Shown here: piece after piece, positions 17,133 to 26,598 of the stretch
Position numbering within the stretch: the first letter of the stretch is position 1
Layout of the letters: every line of letters starts with the position of its first letter
Assembly: GCA_040880125.1 (NCBI GenBank)
Contig: JBBDJB010000054.1
Span: 183,636 to 247,635, forward strand
DNA length: 64,000 bases
Origin: JBBDJB01 sp040880125
GTDB lineage: Bacteria > Planctomycetota > Planctomycetia > Pirellulales > JBBDJB01
Reading direction: 5' to 3'
The notes under the pieces: model-generated
Told to the model about the DNA's origin: nothing
Databases searched by the model: none
The model's input: the letters and a program-made list of their open reading frames with translations, nothing else
Made by a program: the position numbers and the translations under genes

Positions 17133-17225
17133 GTTGAAATGGGACAGGCATCTTATCGCCGCCGCCGATCGTTCGAGACTTTGCAACGCCACCTGGCGAT
17201 AAGCAGCCAGTCCCATTTCCGCGCC
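17133..17225. repeat. Family D inverted-repeat element next to rnr stop
   Basis: Left arm TTGAAATGGGACAGGCAT (17134-17151), right arm AGCCAGTCCCATTTCCGC (17205-17222). It sits 19 bp after the preceding copy in the opposite arm polarity, so the two fill the convergent thiolase/rnr gap. Confidence 0.8.
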
Positions 17226-17227
17226 AT

Positions 17228-19555
17228 TCAGCCGCGACGCTTGCGCTTCTTGCCCCGGCTCTCTTGCTTCGCACCTTTCTTCCCGCCACCGGACGGCTTG
17301 CTGCCACGGGCGGCGGCCGATGCCTTCCCGCCCGCACGCCGCGCCTTCTGATCCGGGCGATCTCCGGCCGCGCGACTGCCGCCCGCCTTGGCCGGTTTGC
17401 CGTGCGATGCTCGGGCGATGCGCCCCACCAGGCGGAAATCGAGCTCGCGCCGATCGATATCCACCCGGGCCACCTCCACCCGCACCGCATCGCCCAGCCG
17501 GTACGAGTTGCCCGTGCGATGGCCGCTGAGAGTGTGCGCCGCCCGGTCGAAGCGGTAATAGTCGTCCGACAGGGCGCTGACGTGGATCAGGCCCTCGGCC
17601 GGAAGCTCGACGCCCTGTACGAATAGCCCGAATTCCTCGACGCCCGTGATGATGCCGACCATCTCCTCGCCGATCCGCTGGCTCATGTAGTTCAGCAGTT
17701 TGACCTTCGTCAGCTCGCGTTCGGCCTGCTCTGCGCGTTGCTCGCGCTGGCTGCAGTGCTCGCCGAGCACGAAATGTTCATCGAGATCCTGCTTGGGCGG
17801 CTTTCCGCGCACCAGCGCCGTCAGCAGCCGGTGCACGGCCAGGTCAGGATAGCGCCGGATTGGCGAGGTGAAGTGGCAATAGCATTCGCTCGCCAGCGCG
17901 TAGTGGCCTTCTTCCTCCGGGCTGTAAACCGCCTTCTGCATGCTGCGGAGCACCGCATAGTTGACCGCGTGCTCCTGCGGCGTGCCGTGCACCTCGCGGA
18001 GCAGTTCCTGAATCGCAAAGCGGCTCTCCAGGCTCTCGGTCTCGAAGCCCAGCTCGCGAACGAACTCCGTCAACTGCAGCAGCTTGCGCGGGTCGGGTGC
18101 GGCGTGCACACGGCGGAGGAAGAACAGCTCATTGTCTTTGAGCATCTGCGCGACGGCCTCGTTGGCCGCCAGCATGAACTCTTCGATGATCTGGTGACTT
18201 ATGGTGTGCTCAACCAGGTGCGCCCCGGTCACCCGGCCGTCGCGGTCCAGGTCGACCTTCACCTCGGGCATGGTCAATTCGAGCGATCCGCGCTTCATCC
18301 GCCGGCCGCGCAGGATCATCGCCAGTTCGTGCATCTCGCCCAGCAGACGATGCACGTCGGGCGCCAGTTTCTCTCGCCACTTTTCGCGATCGGCTAGGAA
18401 GTCGTCCACCTCCTCGTAGGTGAAGCGGCGCTTGCTCTGGATGGCGGCCTTATGTACCTCCACGTCTACCCGGGCCCCGTCCGGAGTGAACTCAATGGTT
18501 GCGCTGAGCGTGTACCGCACGCGGTCCGGCTGCAGGCTCGCCAGGTTATTGGAGATCGTCTCCGGCAGCATCGGGATGACCTCGTCGGGAAGGTAGACGC
18601 TGGTCGCCCGGTCCCGGGCTTCCCGATCGAGCGGCGACTTCAGCCGCACGAAGTGCGAGACGTCGGCAATGTGGACGCCCAGCTTCCAGTGGCCGCCGTC
18701 GGTCCGTGCCAAAGAGATGGCGTCGTCAAAGTCGCGGGCGTCGACCGGGTCGATCGTGATGATCGTCTCGCCGGTCAGGTCGCGCCGTCCGCTGCCGATC
18801 GACTCGTCGAACTCGTCCGCCTGCCCGCGGGCCGACTCGAGCACGTCCTCGGGAAAGGGCCCGGGCAGGCCGAACTCGTGGATGATCGACAACGTATCGA
18901 CGCCCGGATCACCGCGTTTGCCCAACACATCGAGGATCACACCCTCGCCCTCGTGCGTGTGCGAGGGGAAGCGAACCATCTCGAGCACGACCTTATCGTC
19001 CGACCGCGCTCCCTTGGCTCCGGGATCGCCCACCAGGATGGGGTCGGTGAAGATCTTGCCATCGACCTGCACTATGCCCAGTCCGGCCCGCTCGAAGTAC
19101 GTGCCGACGAACCGGTGCGTTTCCCGCTCGATCACTTCCAGAATGACGCCTTCGGGCCCGGGCCGGCCGGGGCGAGCGTGCTTCTGCCGCACCTGCACCA
19201 GCACAACATCACCGCTGGCGGCGTCTAGCGAATTCTTGGCGGCAACATAGATGTCTTCGGTCTTGCCGGCACTGCGCAGCGTCCCGGTCGGCCGAACGAA
19301 GCCGTATCCGCCGGAGGTGCGCCGAAACTCGCCTGTCACCCGGTCGGACGCATGGGCCGAGGCCGGCCGCACCAGATGCGACGAACCGTAGCTCAATCGC
19401 CCTTCGCGGACCAGCTTCTTGATCGCCCGCTTCACCTCGCGCCCGGCGTCGTCATCTACGCCGAGCCGCTTGGCGATCGCCCCCGGTTTGATCGGTTGGT
19501 AGTGCGGCGCGCTGACCAGGTCGAGAATCGCCTGGTGCAGTTGTTCGCTATCCAT
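17228..19555 (-). CDS. rnr: Ribonuclease R, 3'-5' exoribonuclease
   Basis: 775-aa RNB-family processive hydrolytic exonuclease that can degrade structured RNA. An N-terminal winged-helix segment (about residues 1-60) is followed by two cold-shock/OB domains, the RNB catalytic domain with VDARDFDDAIS at 271-281 (metal-binding aspartates), LPETISNNLASLQP and TSPIRRYPDLAVHR. A C-terminal S1 domain (VGIITGVEEFGLFVQGVELP) and a long Lys/Gly/Arg-rich basic tail complete it. It is the downstream partner of yhaM on the same strand with a gap of about 200 bp. Pairing these two exonucleases suggests a shared RNA-decay role. Confidence 0.95.
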   Translation of the reverse strand: MDSEQLHQAILDLVSAPHYQPIKPGAIAKRLGVDDDAGREVKRAIKKLVREGRLSYGSSHLVRPASAHASDRVTGEFRRTSGGYGFVRPTGTLRSAGKTEDIYVAAKNSLDAASGDVVLVQVRQKHARPGRPGPEGVILEVIERETHRFVGTYFERAGLGIVQVDGKIFTDPILVGDPGAKGARSDDKVVLEMVRFPSHTHEGEGVILDVLGKRGDPGVDTLSIIHEFGLPGPFPEDVLESARGQADEFDESIGSGRRDLTGETIITIDPVDARDFDDAISLARTDGGHWKLGVHIADVSHFVRLKSPLDREARDRATSVYLPDEVIPMLPETISNNLASLQPDRVRYTLSATIEFTPDGARVDVEVHKAAIQSKRRFTYEEVDDFLADREKWREKLAPDVHRLLGEMHELAMILRGRRMKRGSLELTMPEVKVDLDRDGRVTGAHLVEHTISHQIIEEFMLAANEAVAQMLKDNELFFLRRVHAAPDPRKLLQLTEFVRELGFETESLESRFAIQELLREVHGTPQEHAVNYAVLRSMQKAVYSPEEEGHYALASECYCHFTSPIRRYPDLAVHRLLTALVRGKPPKQDLDEHFVLGEHCSQREQRAEQAERELTKVKLLNYMSQRIGEEMVGIITGVEEFGLFVQGVELPAEGLIHVSALSDDYYRFDRAAHTLSGHRTGNSYRLGDAVRVEVARVDIDRRELDFRLVGRIARASHGKPAKAGGSRAAGDRPDQKARRAGGKASAAARGSKPSGGGKKGAKQESRGKKRKRRG

Positions 19556-19765
19556 GGGCAGTCGCTTAGTTGGGTGGGACGGTTGGGCCGCGAGCGAAGT
19601 TATGAGCTATGCAGTATCTGGCAGGTGGCACAGACATTCCTGTCTGTGCGTTTGTAGCTGACCTCGTAATAATTCAGACTTCCACCGGGTCGGGCTGAAC
19701 TCTCACGAGCCCAGCTGCCCCCTCTCGCCGGCCCTCTCCCCGAGGAGAGAGGGAGATTTGCAGCC
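19556..19765. repeat. Gap with family B hairpin and a CTCTCC hairpin
   Basis: Family B copy at 19625-19649: GTGGCACAGACA, TTCC, TGTCTGTGC. A partial family C (GCTGAACTCTCACGAG) starts near 19694. A further hairpin CTCTCC/GGAGAG surrounds 19735-19750. Any of these could form structure in the yhaM-rnr intergenic RNA. Confidence 0.65.
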
Positions 19766-20749
19766 TCACACCTCCCCGATCCGCTTGTACAACTTCCGAC
19801 CGAGGTTGGCGTGATACAACGTCCACGGGCTGTCGACGTTCGGGTCATCCCGTAACAGTTGGTGGAAGCTGTGCAGCTTAGCGTCGAGGTTGTCCAGATG
19901 GTGCAGAGCGACCGCCTCGAGCGTCATCGGCAACTTCGGGCTGCCGTACTCGTACTGCCCGTGGTGGCTGGCGATCATGTGCTTCAGCTCCAGCAGTGCG
20001 GCCTCGGGAAAAGGCTCGCCGGAGAGACGATCCGCCTCGCGGACCTTCACATCCAGGATGCTGATGGCGATCAGGATATGCCCGAGCAACTGGCCCGCGT
20101 CGGAGTAGGCCAGATCGCGCTCGTAAGTCAGCTCGTCGATCTTGCCCATGTCGTGCAGGACGGCCCCCATCAGCAGCATCTCGGAATCGACCTCGGGATA
20201 CAGGTCGGCCACCCGCAGCACCAGCTCGCACAGCCCCAGCACATGCTCCAGCAGTCCGCCCTGGTAGGCGTGATGGTTCTTCACACCGGCCGGCGCCTTG
20301 CAGAATTTCCGCATGAAGGCGTCGTCCATCAAAAAACACTCGGCCAAGGTGCGGAGGTGCGGCTGCTTGACGCCGCGCAGGATCTCCGCCAGCCGCATTG
20401 CCATCTGATCGATCGCGGTACCAGGCAGCGTGAGGAAGTCCTCTTCCTGCACCTCGGTCAGTTCAGCCCGGCGGATGCTGTTGGCGATCAGTTGCAGGTT
20501 GCCTTGAAAAAGCTGTGTCGCCCCTTCAACTACGACATAGTCGCCGTTCTCGATGTTGCGATAGTCCTGTTCGCTGGCGTTCCACAGCCGCGTCTCGATC
20601 GAGCCGCTACGGTCGGAAAGCTCCGCTTGCAGGTAAAGGTTGCCGTTGCGATTCGGGCGAAGTTGCTTGGCCGAGATCATGAATATCTGGTTGATATTCT
20701 CCTGATGCCGAAGCTGTTTGACGAACCGACGGGAAGTCGACGTACTCAT
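19766..20749 (-). CDS. yhaM: YhaM-family 3'-5' exoribonuclease (OB plus HD domain)
   Basis: 327-aa protein. The N-terminal OB-type nucleic-acid-binding domain covers about residues 10-95 (GNLYLQAELSDRSGSIETRL). The C-terminal HD phosphohydrolase domain has KNHHAYQGGLLEHVLGL and the HD pair in GAVLHDMGKIDEL, then SHHGQYEYGSP. This is the layout of Bacillus YhaM/CbfI, a manganese-dependent exonuclease for short single-stranded RNA and DNA. A GTG five codons upstream (20764) is possible, but the ATG has a better-spaced AGGAAGTGAG region. rnr follows on the same strand. It is divergent from proS. Confidence 0.9.
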   Translation of the reverse strand: MSTSTSRRFVKQLRHQENINQIFMISAKQLRPNRNGNLYLQAELSDRSGSIETRLWNASEQDYRNIENGDYVVVEGATQLFQGNLQLIANSIRRAELTEVQEEDFLTLPGTAIDQMAMRLAEILRGVKQPHLRTLAECFLMDDAFMRKFCKAPAGVKNHHAYQGGLLEHVLGLCELVLRVADLYPEVDSEMLLMGAVLHDMGKIDELTYERDLAYSDAGQLLGHILIAISILDVKVREADRLSGEPFPEAALLELKHMIASHHGQYEYGSPKLPMTLEAVALHHLDNLDAKLHSFHQLLRDDPNVDSPWTLYHANLGRKLYKRIGEV

Positions 20750-20889
20750 TTTCCGAAAACTCACTTCCTAATGCGCAATACCGTTGAGAGGGCCCAACAA
20801 GGGGGAAGCGACGAGGCCGCGATGTGGGCGCAAACCACCATTCTAGCCCAATCGCCGCCAGTCCGGTAGCACCGCGGCGGGTGAGCGTA

Positions 20890-20919
20890 TTGCCCCTTTT
20901 GCCGAGCGTGCGCTAGAAT
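20890..20919 (+). promoter_or_regulatory. Promoter candidate for proS
   Basis: TTGCCC (20890-20895), 18-nt spacer, TAGAAT (20914-20919), about 60 bp before the proS ATG. Confidence 0.45.
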
Positions 20920-20980
20920 GCGAGGCTTCCCGTCGGCCGTTTTGCAGCACCGTCCTCCGCTTAAGAAAAACCCCGCTTCC

Positions 20981-22504
20981 ATGGCCAAGCAGCCCGCAAA
21001 CGCGATCAGCCCCACCCGAGAAGAAGACTATCCGGAATGGTACCAGCAGGTCATCAAGGCCGCCGACTTGGCCGAGAATTCCGATGTCCGCGGGTGCATG
21101 GTGATCAAGCCCTGGGGTTACGCCATCTGGGAAAACATGCAGCGCACCCTTGACGGCATGTTCAAAGAGACCGGCCACGAGAATGCCTACTTCCCGCTGT
21201 TTATCCCGATGAGCTTCCTGGAGAAGGAAGCGCAGCACGTCGAGGGTTTCGCCAAGGAATGCGCCGTGGTCACGCACCACCGGCTGGAGCCGTCGCCCGA
21301 GGGCGGCCTACGCCCTGCCGCGCCGCTTGACGAACCGCTGATCGTCCGCCCCACCAGCGAAACGATCATCGGCGCCACCTACGCCCGCTGGGTGCAGTCA
21401 TACCGCGATCTGCCCATCCTCATCAACCAATGGGCGAATGTCGTCCGCTGGGAACTGCGGACGCGGATGTTTCTACGCACCACCGAGTTCCTCTGGCAAG
21501 AGGGCCACACAGTCCACGCCACCCGCGAAGAGGCCATGGAGGAGACGCTCAAGATTCTCGACCTGTACGCCGACTTCGCCGAGAACTCGATGGCCATGCC
21601 CGTGATCAAAGGCGAGAAGACCGCGGGCGAGCGCTTCCCGGGTGCGGTGGCCACCTACAGCATCGAAGCCATGATGCAGGACCGCAAAGCCCTGCAGTCC
21701 GGCACGTCGCATTTCCTCGGGCAAAACTTCTCCAAGGCGCAAGGCATCAAGTTCCAGGATCAAGAGGGACAAGAAGTCTTCGCCTGGACCACGTCCTGGG
21801 GAGTCTCCACGCGACTGATCGGTGGACTCTTGATGACGCACAGCGACGACGATGGCCTGGTGCTGCCGCCGAAGCTGGCACCGGCGCAGGTTGTCGTCCT
21901 GCCGATCTATCGGAACGACCAGGAACGCGCGGGCGTGCTGGCCTTCTGCGATCGGCTTGAACGCGAACTGGCCGAATGCCGGTACGACGGCGCGCCGATC
22001 CGCGTGCGGCGCGACGACCGCGATCTGCGGGGCGGCGAAAAGACCTGGCAGCACGTCAAGCGCGGCGTGCCGCTGCGGCTGGAGGTCGGCCCCCGCGACG
22101 TGGCCGGCGACTCGGTGTTCCTCGCCCGGCGCGACCGCCCCGCCAAGGAAAAGTCCGGCGTCCCCCGCGCGGAGTTTCTCGCCCAGGTCGGCCACCTGCT
22201 GGGCGAGATCCAGGCAGGGCTACTTGAACGGGCCCGCACGCTTCGCGAGCTGCACAGCCGTCGAATCGACGACCTGGCCGAGTTCGAAGCGTTCTTCACG
22301 CCGAACAGCGCCGAGCGGCCGGAGTTCCACGGCGGCCTGGCGTGGTGTCACTTTGTCGATGACACGCCCGAGATGAAAGAGAAGCTGCAAAAGCTCAAGG
22401 TCACGGTGCGCTGCATCCCGCACGACGAGCCCGAGGAAGACGGCCGCTGCATCTTCACCGGCCAGCTCAGTCGCCGCCGCGGCGTGTTTGCCAAGGCGTA
22501 TTGA
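20981..22504 (+). CDS. proS: Proline--tRNA ligase, short type 3 (archaeal/eukaryotic-like)
   Basis: 507-aa class II aminoacyl-tRNA synthetase that charges tRNA-Pro. The catalytic core shows motif 1 around GYAIWENMQRTLDGMF, motif 2 in RWELRTRMFLRTTEFLWQEG and motif 3 in GVSTRLIGGLLMTHSDDDGL. An anticodon-binding domain follows (LAPAQVVVLPIY), and a C-terminal zinc-like extension ends in GQLSRRRGVFAKAY. It lacks the YbaK-like editing insertion of the long bacterial form, matching the short type found in archaea, eukaryotes and some bacteria. The ATG at 20981 is chosen because SPTREEDYPEWYQQVI is the family start. Confidence 0.94.
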   Translation: MAKQPANAISPTREEDYPEWYQQVIKAADLAENSDVRGCMVIKPWGYAIWENMQRTLDGMFKETGHENAYFPLFIPMSFLEKEAQHVEGFAKECAVVTHHRLEPSPEGGLRPAAPLDEPLIVRPTSETIIGATYARWVQSYRDLPILINQWANVVRWELRTRMFLRTTEFLWQEGHTVHATREEAMEETLKILDLYADFAENSMAMPVIKGEKTAGERFPGAVATYSIEAMMQDRKALQSGTSHFLGQNFSKAQGIKFQDQEGQEVFAWTTSWGVSTRLIGGLLMTHSDDDGLVLPPKLAPAQVVVLPIYRNDQERAGVLAFCDRLERELAECRYDGAPIRVRRDDRDLRGGEKTWQHVKRGVPLRLEVGPRDVAGDSVFLARRDRPAKEKSGVPRAEFLAQVGHLLGEIQAGLLERARTLRELHSRRIDDLAEFEAFFTPNSAERPEFHGGLAWCHFVDDTPEMKEKLQKLKVTVRCIPHDEPEEDGRCIFTGQLSRRRGVFAKAY

Positions 22505-22531
22505 GCTTCTCGGCGCACGCGCTATCATCTG

Positions 22532-22581
22532 GTGACACAGACATTCCAGTCTGTGCGTAGCTGAATTCGCAAGAATTCAGC
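22532..22581. repeat. Family B and family C hairpins back to back
   Basis: Family B GTGACACAGACA-TTCC-AGTCTGTGC (22532-22556) is directly followed by family C GTAGCTGAATTC-GCAA-GAATTCAGC (22557-22581). No spacer separates them. Confidence 0.85.
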
Positions 22582-22710
22582 CGCCTTGAAGACAGCGAGT
22601 CGTCCACTTTTTGACCCCGCTATGACGCTCCAGTAGACTGGCTCGGCGTACTTCTTCTCAACGTCGGCGCCCGTGCTCATTCCGCGCTGCGCCACACTCG
22701 GGGCATCGCC

Positions 22711-23847
22711 GTGACCGATCAAACCGCTCAGACACTCTCGCCGGACGACGCACAGCTCGCGGCCGTTTTGCGGCTGGCGCTCGTACCCGGTGTCGGTCCG
22801 CGGCTGCGGCAGAACCTTCTCGAATCGTTCGGCACGTGCCAAAGCATACTGGAAGCTTCGACGGAGCAACTCCGCCGCACGCCCGGCATCGGCGCCAAAC
22901 TGGCCGACCGAATCGCCGCGGCCCGCGACCAGATCGACGTCGAGGCCCTGCTCACCCTCGCCGCGCGTCACGGAATCGACGTCCTCACCGAGTCGAGCGA
23001 CGGCTACCCACGCATGCTCCGCGAAATCCACGATCCGCCGGGCGTGCTGTTCGTCCACGGTCAATTGCAGCCGGTCGATGCTCTGGCCATCGCCATCGTC
23101 GGCACGCGCCACGCCAGCCATTACGGCCGCCAGCAGGCCGAACGGCTCGCCGGCAGTCTCGCCCGCGCCGGGCTGACGATTGTCAGCGGACTGGCCCGGG
23201 GCATCGATGCGGCGGCCCATCGCGGCGCGCTCGCCGCTGGCGGTCGCACGATCGCGGTACTGGCCAGCGGCCTCTTGAACATCTATCCGCCCGAGCACGT
23301 CGACCTGGCCGACGAGGTCCGGCAGCACGGCGCCGTCGTCAGTGAAGCGCCGCCCCGCGCGCAGCCGCTGGCCGGAGCGTTTCCGCAGCGGAACCGGCTG
23401 ATCAGCGGGCTGTCGCTCGGCGTGATCGTCGTTGAGGCCGCCACCCGCAGCGGCGCATTGATTACCGCCCGGCATGCGACTGAACAGGGCCGCGAGGTGT
23501 TCGCGGTGCCCGGCCGCGTCGACAACCGCCTGGCTCACGGCTGCCATCGGCTGCTGCGTGACGGAGCGAAGTTGGTCGAGACGGCCGACGACGTGCTGGA
23601 GGAACTCGGCCCCCTGGTGGAAGCGACTCCGCGCGACGACGGCACGACGATCCACCATCCGGCCGAGCTGTCGCTCAATGACGTCGAGCAGCAGGTACTC
23701 CAGGCAGTCGGCACCAACCCCACGTCCCTGGACGCGGTGATCCGCACCAGCGGCCTTCCCGCCCCGCGAGTGCTTTCGACGGTCAGCGTCCTGGAGATGC
23801 GCCGCCTGCTCCGCCGCGTGAGCGGCAATCAGGTGATGCGAGGGTGA
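22711..23847 (+). CDS. dprA: DNA-processing protein DprA (Smf)
   Basis: 378-aa single-stranded DNA-binding protein that loads RecA on incoming DNA during natural transformation. A helix-hairpin-helix lies near residue 55 (LRRTPGIGAKLADRI). The Rossmann-like core carries AIAIVGTRHASHYGRQQAER, IVSGLARGIDAAAHRGAL, the AVLASGL turn and FPQRNRLISGLS, followed by a winged-helix tail (VLQAVGTNPTSLDAVI). A GTG start at 22711 gives the normal length. comEC is about 29 kb downstream, so at least two competence-type genes are present. It converges with the restriction endonuclease gene. Confidence 0.95.
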   Translation: MTDQTAQTLSPDDAQLAAVLRLALVPGVGPRLRQNLLESFGTCQSILEASTEQLRRTPGIGAKLADRIAAARDQIDVEALLTLAARHGIDVLTESSDGYPRMLREIHDPPGVLFVHGQLQPVDALAIAIVGTRHASHYGRQQAERLAGSLARAGLTIVSGLARGIDAAAHRGALAAGGRTIAVLASGLLNIYPPEHVDLADEVRQHGAVVSEAPPRAQPLAGAFPQRNRLISGLSLGVIVVEAATRSGALITARHATEQGREVFAVPGRVDNRLAHGCHRLLRDGAKLVETADDVLEELGPLVEATPRDDGTTIHHPAELSLNDVEQQVLQAVGTNPTSLDAVIRTSGLPAPRVLSTVSVLEMRRLLRRVSGNQVMRG

Positions 23848-23896
23848 AACGAGTGCTAGCCAAAAAGAGACAGCCAGTGCTCCGTCGGCCGATGCA

Positions 23897-24841
23897 TCAG
23901 CGGCGTTTCGGATACGGCCCCAAGTACCTGCTTCCGTTGAAGTGTATCATGTGGTCCGGAAATTCTCCGATCCAGACTTCTGATTCCCATACGATCGCAG
24001 ACACATATTTTTTGAATGAACGAAAATCCAGAAATGCGCTAACGTAGACCCTGCCTATAGCACAGTCAGTCAAAGCGGCCTCCAATTCCGCGTGCCGTTT
24101 GGGCGAAACGGGCCCATGTGTCGTCACAGCCTCTATCAAGAGCAGCCATTTTCGCTTTTTGTCGTAGAGGACGACGTCAGGTAACTTGTCATGATTCGGT
24201 TTCGGAATGTTCAGTTTAGCCAAAGAATCTGCATCGACGATTAGGCGCTTATCCGCCGTATCGCCCAGGTAGAGCACGGTTGCTCCCGGTGCGAAGCGGG
24301 GTGCGAACTCTTCAATAATCAGCCGCTGCAGCTCGTTATGAATTCCGGGTGAGAGTTCAACGCGTGAACCATCCGGGAGCGTCACGGGAACTTTTACTAA
24401 TGCGCGGGCCCGATCGTATGCCGCCGACAGCGCGCCATGCTTCTCGATGAACTTCTCGCACTTCGCCGAAAAGTTGGCTTCGCCGAAAGATCTCAATACT
24501 GTAGCGGCTGGCCTTGTGAGTTGGTAGACGGTCTCGCCGCTGTTCGTCGGCCTCTCCGGATCATCGGGGTTGCGGTCGATCAATCGCGCTTGCTCAAATT
24601 GATGAATTGTCTGCCGGCGGATCGTTTCTCGACTATTCGCAGCGTAGTTCTTGTTGTAGTGTTCACGCATCCATCCCATTATGTCCCAGATGCGCAGCAA
24701 CGGCCGCTTGACTCGCGTCCATGCATCGCCTTCCCTTAATCCAGCCAATGCGAGAAGCGTGAGGCATGACCGCTCGTTCAGTTGCTGTTTGGGCATACCG
24801 AGGCTTTTTAAGATTTCTAACGCTTCATTGCGCTTGCTCAT
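23897..24841 (-). CDS. BsuBI/PstI-family type II restriction endonuclease
   Basis: 314-aa nuclease. An N-terminal helical domain (about residues 1-120, with winged-helix character in RETIRRQTIHQFEQARLIDR) precedes the catalytic domain: ATVLYLGDTADKRLIVD, then HDKLPDVVLYD (Asp222) and WLLLIEAVTTHGPVSPKR (Glu237), the family's variant PD-(D/E)xK site. Characterised members cut CTGCAG; the exact target here is inference. The start overlaps the stop of the methyltransferase gene by 4 bp, so the methylase is translated first. The pair looks less GC-rich than its neighbours, consistent with transfer. Confidence 0.9.
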   Translation of the reverse strand: MSKRNEALEILKSLGMPKQQLNERSCLTLLALAGLREGDAWTRVKRPLLRIWDIMGWMREHYNKNYAANSRETIRRQTIHQFEQARLIDRNPDDPERPTNSGETVYQLTRPAATVLRSFGEANFSAKCEKFIEKHGALSAAYDRARALVKVPVTLPDGSRVELSPGIHNELQRLIIEEFAPRFAPGATVLYLGDTADKRLIVDADSLAKLNIPKPNHDKLPDVVLYDKKRKWLLLIEAVTTHGPVSPKRHAELEAALTDCAIGRVYVSAFLDFRSFKKYVSAIVWESEVWIGEFPDHMIHFNGSRYLGPYPKRR

Positions 24842-26478
24842 CGCGCTGCCTCGACCAGCTCATCGATCAGGTAGCATGGTAATCCGATTGCTTGGCCAAC
24901 TACGTTTTCAACGGTGGCACAATCCTTCAAATCATATTCCTGGATTTTCTCCCCAATCTTTTCTAGAGTTTGCTGATCGGGCACGGGCATGCAGCGAATC
25001 TCCGCTGCATTGACCTGCGTGTTGCCGCTAATCGCCCGAAAGTATCGGTCGACAAACGCTGAATTGAAGAAAGCCGCAAGCCCGTAGGCTTCTGGACGAG
25101 TTAGACGAGCATTTCGTCGATATACGTAATTCAAATGGTTCTCTAGCCCGACCCATTCCGAATACGAGTCCGAGGGATTCACAATACCAGCCACAAGGCG
25201 TCGCTTCTCCTCTTTCGCAGTGAATCGCTTGAGTAGGACGTACCACTCTGCACGTACGAGCAACTTTTTCGACGATTGACTGATTTCTATGTGCGTGGGC
25301 TTTCGGTTCTTCGAAAGCATCTGAGTAACAAACGGTCGAACGTTGTGCATCCAGAAGAGCGGCGCAGTATCCTCGGCTCGCTCGAAACGAAGAAGCTTCG
25401 TTGCTCGAAAAGTGACGACGGGGCCGGTTGAGATTTCGAATCCAAGGCTACGGAACCTGGCGGGTAGGGAATCCATCGACGTGACGAGTTCATGTTCGAA
25501 GCGACTCATAGTCACTCGAATAACAGATTCTTCATTGCTGTTATCGATAACCTTGTCGTACGCGACTGAATTTCGGACAAGTGCCCTTAGGTCTCGCCCG
25601 ACGCAATTTGTCAAAACGACGTCTTTTGGCTTGCCTCCCTTTTCGGCACGTAGGATCACGTTCTCTTGGAGCACTGAGTCGCCTCGAAATGCGTCGCTCC
25701 GGCTTTCGAACACGTGGATCTGTCGCACCGTCATTCGGTCCAACAACCACCTCCGGAACCGCTTAAAGTACGATCCATTGAAGTAGCTTCTTGGAGTGAT
25801 AGCGACCATTTCACCGCACGGCACTAACAGATCGGCAGATGCGGCCATAAAAAGTGCGTATATGTTCGGCTGGCCGTGTACGACATGGCCCATCGCACGC
25901 GCGTGCGGCGAATCCTTGCGGAGCTTAAAGTACGGTGGATTTAGAATAGCGAGATCAAATGACGCTTGCGGACCGTTCTCGAAAAGGTTGCGCTGCGTGT
26001 TCGCCAGAATGAAATCGTCGACTCGAATGTTAAACCTCAATTCGTGACCGGCGGCGCGCAACGCCTTCTGGCATTGATTCATTGTGGCTTCGAGCGTCGC
26101 GATCAAGCTCGGATCGTTCTCCCATAGTTCAAACAGTACATACCGACGTGAGCGCTCCGCGAGCAGCCTCTGACAGATGGCAGCCGAGAGCGTGCCGACA
26201 CCGGCGCCCGGATCCAGGATTCGTACAGTTCCCTCGGGGATCGCGGAAAACATCTCAGCCATGAATTGTGCGATCGCTGCTGGTGTACCGAAGTGCCCTC
26301 GTTCCCGTCGCTCTGAGGCGGAAGTTGACGCATCATGGCGCTGTTGCTGTTCGGCTGCAAACTGGACCAATTCTCCCACTTTCACGATCTCCAGCTCGTT
26401 GGATTGGTAGAGAAGTCCGTTGATAAACGTAGAAGCGCAAGAGTATCGTATCGGCTTCGTCGCGTTGCAGAAAGCCAT
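24838..26478 (-). CDS. Type II DNA adenine-N6 methyltransferase, partner of the PstI-like nuclease
   Basis: 546-aa methyltransferase. SAM-binding motif I is ILDPGAGVGTLSAAI (about residues 87-101), and the catalytic motif IV is NPPYF (180-184), typical of gamma-class amino-methylases of the BsuBI/PstI and Eco57I type. A large C-terminal target-recognition region has the segment GLENHLNYVYRRNARLTRPE. It should protect host sites from the linked nuclease. The ATG at 26478 has no clear ribosome binding site, so a later start is possible. No separate controller protein gene is seen; a short inverted repeat AACTG/CAGTT (26514-26531) lies 36 bp upstream. Confidence 0.9.
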   Translation of the reverse strand: MAFCNATKPIRYSCASTFINGLLYQSNELEIVKVGELVQFAAEQQQRHDASTSASERRERGHFGTPAAIAQFMAEMFSAIPEGTVRILDPGAGVGTLSAAICQRLLAERSRRYVLFELWENDPSLIATLEATMNQCQKALRAAGHELRFNIRVDDFILANTQRNLFENGPQASFDLAILNPPYFKLRKDSPHARAMGHVVHGQPNIYALFMAASADLLVPCGEMVAITPRSYFNGSYFKRFRRWLLDRMTVRQIHVFESRSDAFRGDSVLQENVILRAEKGGKPKDVVLTNCVGRDLRALVRNSVAYDKVIDNSNEESVIRVTMSRFEHELVTSMDSLPARFRSLGFEISTGPVVTFRATKLLRFERAEDTAPLFWMHNVRPFVTQMLSKNRKPTHIEISQSSKKLLVRAEWYVLLKRFTAKEEKRRLVAGIVNPSDSYSEWVGLENHLNYVYRRNARLTRPEAYGLAAFFNSAFVDRYFRAISGNTQVNAAEIRCMPVPDQQTLEKIGEKIQEYDLKDCATVENVVGQAIGLPCYLIDELVEAAR

Positions 26479-26598
26479 CGGCTTACATTCGGAGGTTTCG
26501 AGGCGCGGGATTGAACTGAGTGTTACCAGTTATTGCCGAGCGATTACGTGAAACGAGAAGGGGCAGGTTGCATGGGTTATGTTGCGAGACTCAATCCT

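Noticed and set aside
22525..23658. 377-codon frame antisense to dprA
   Set aside because: No domain and opposite a conserved gene.
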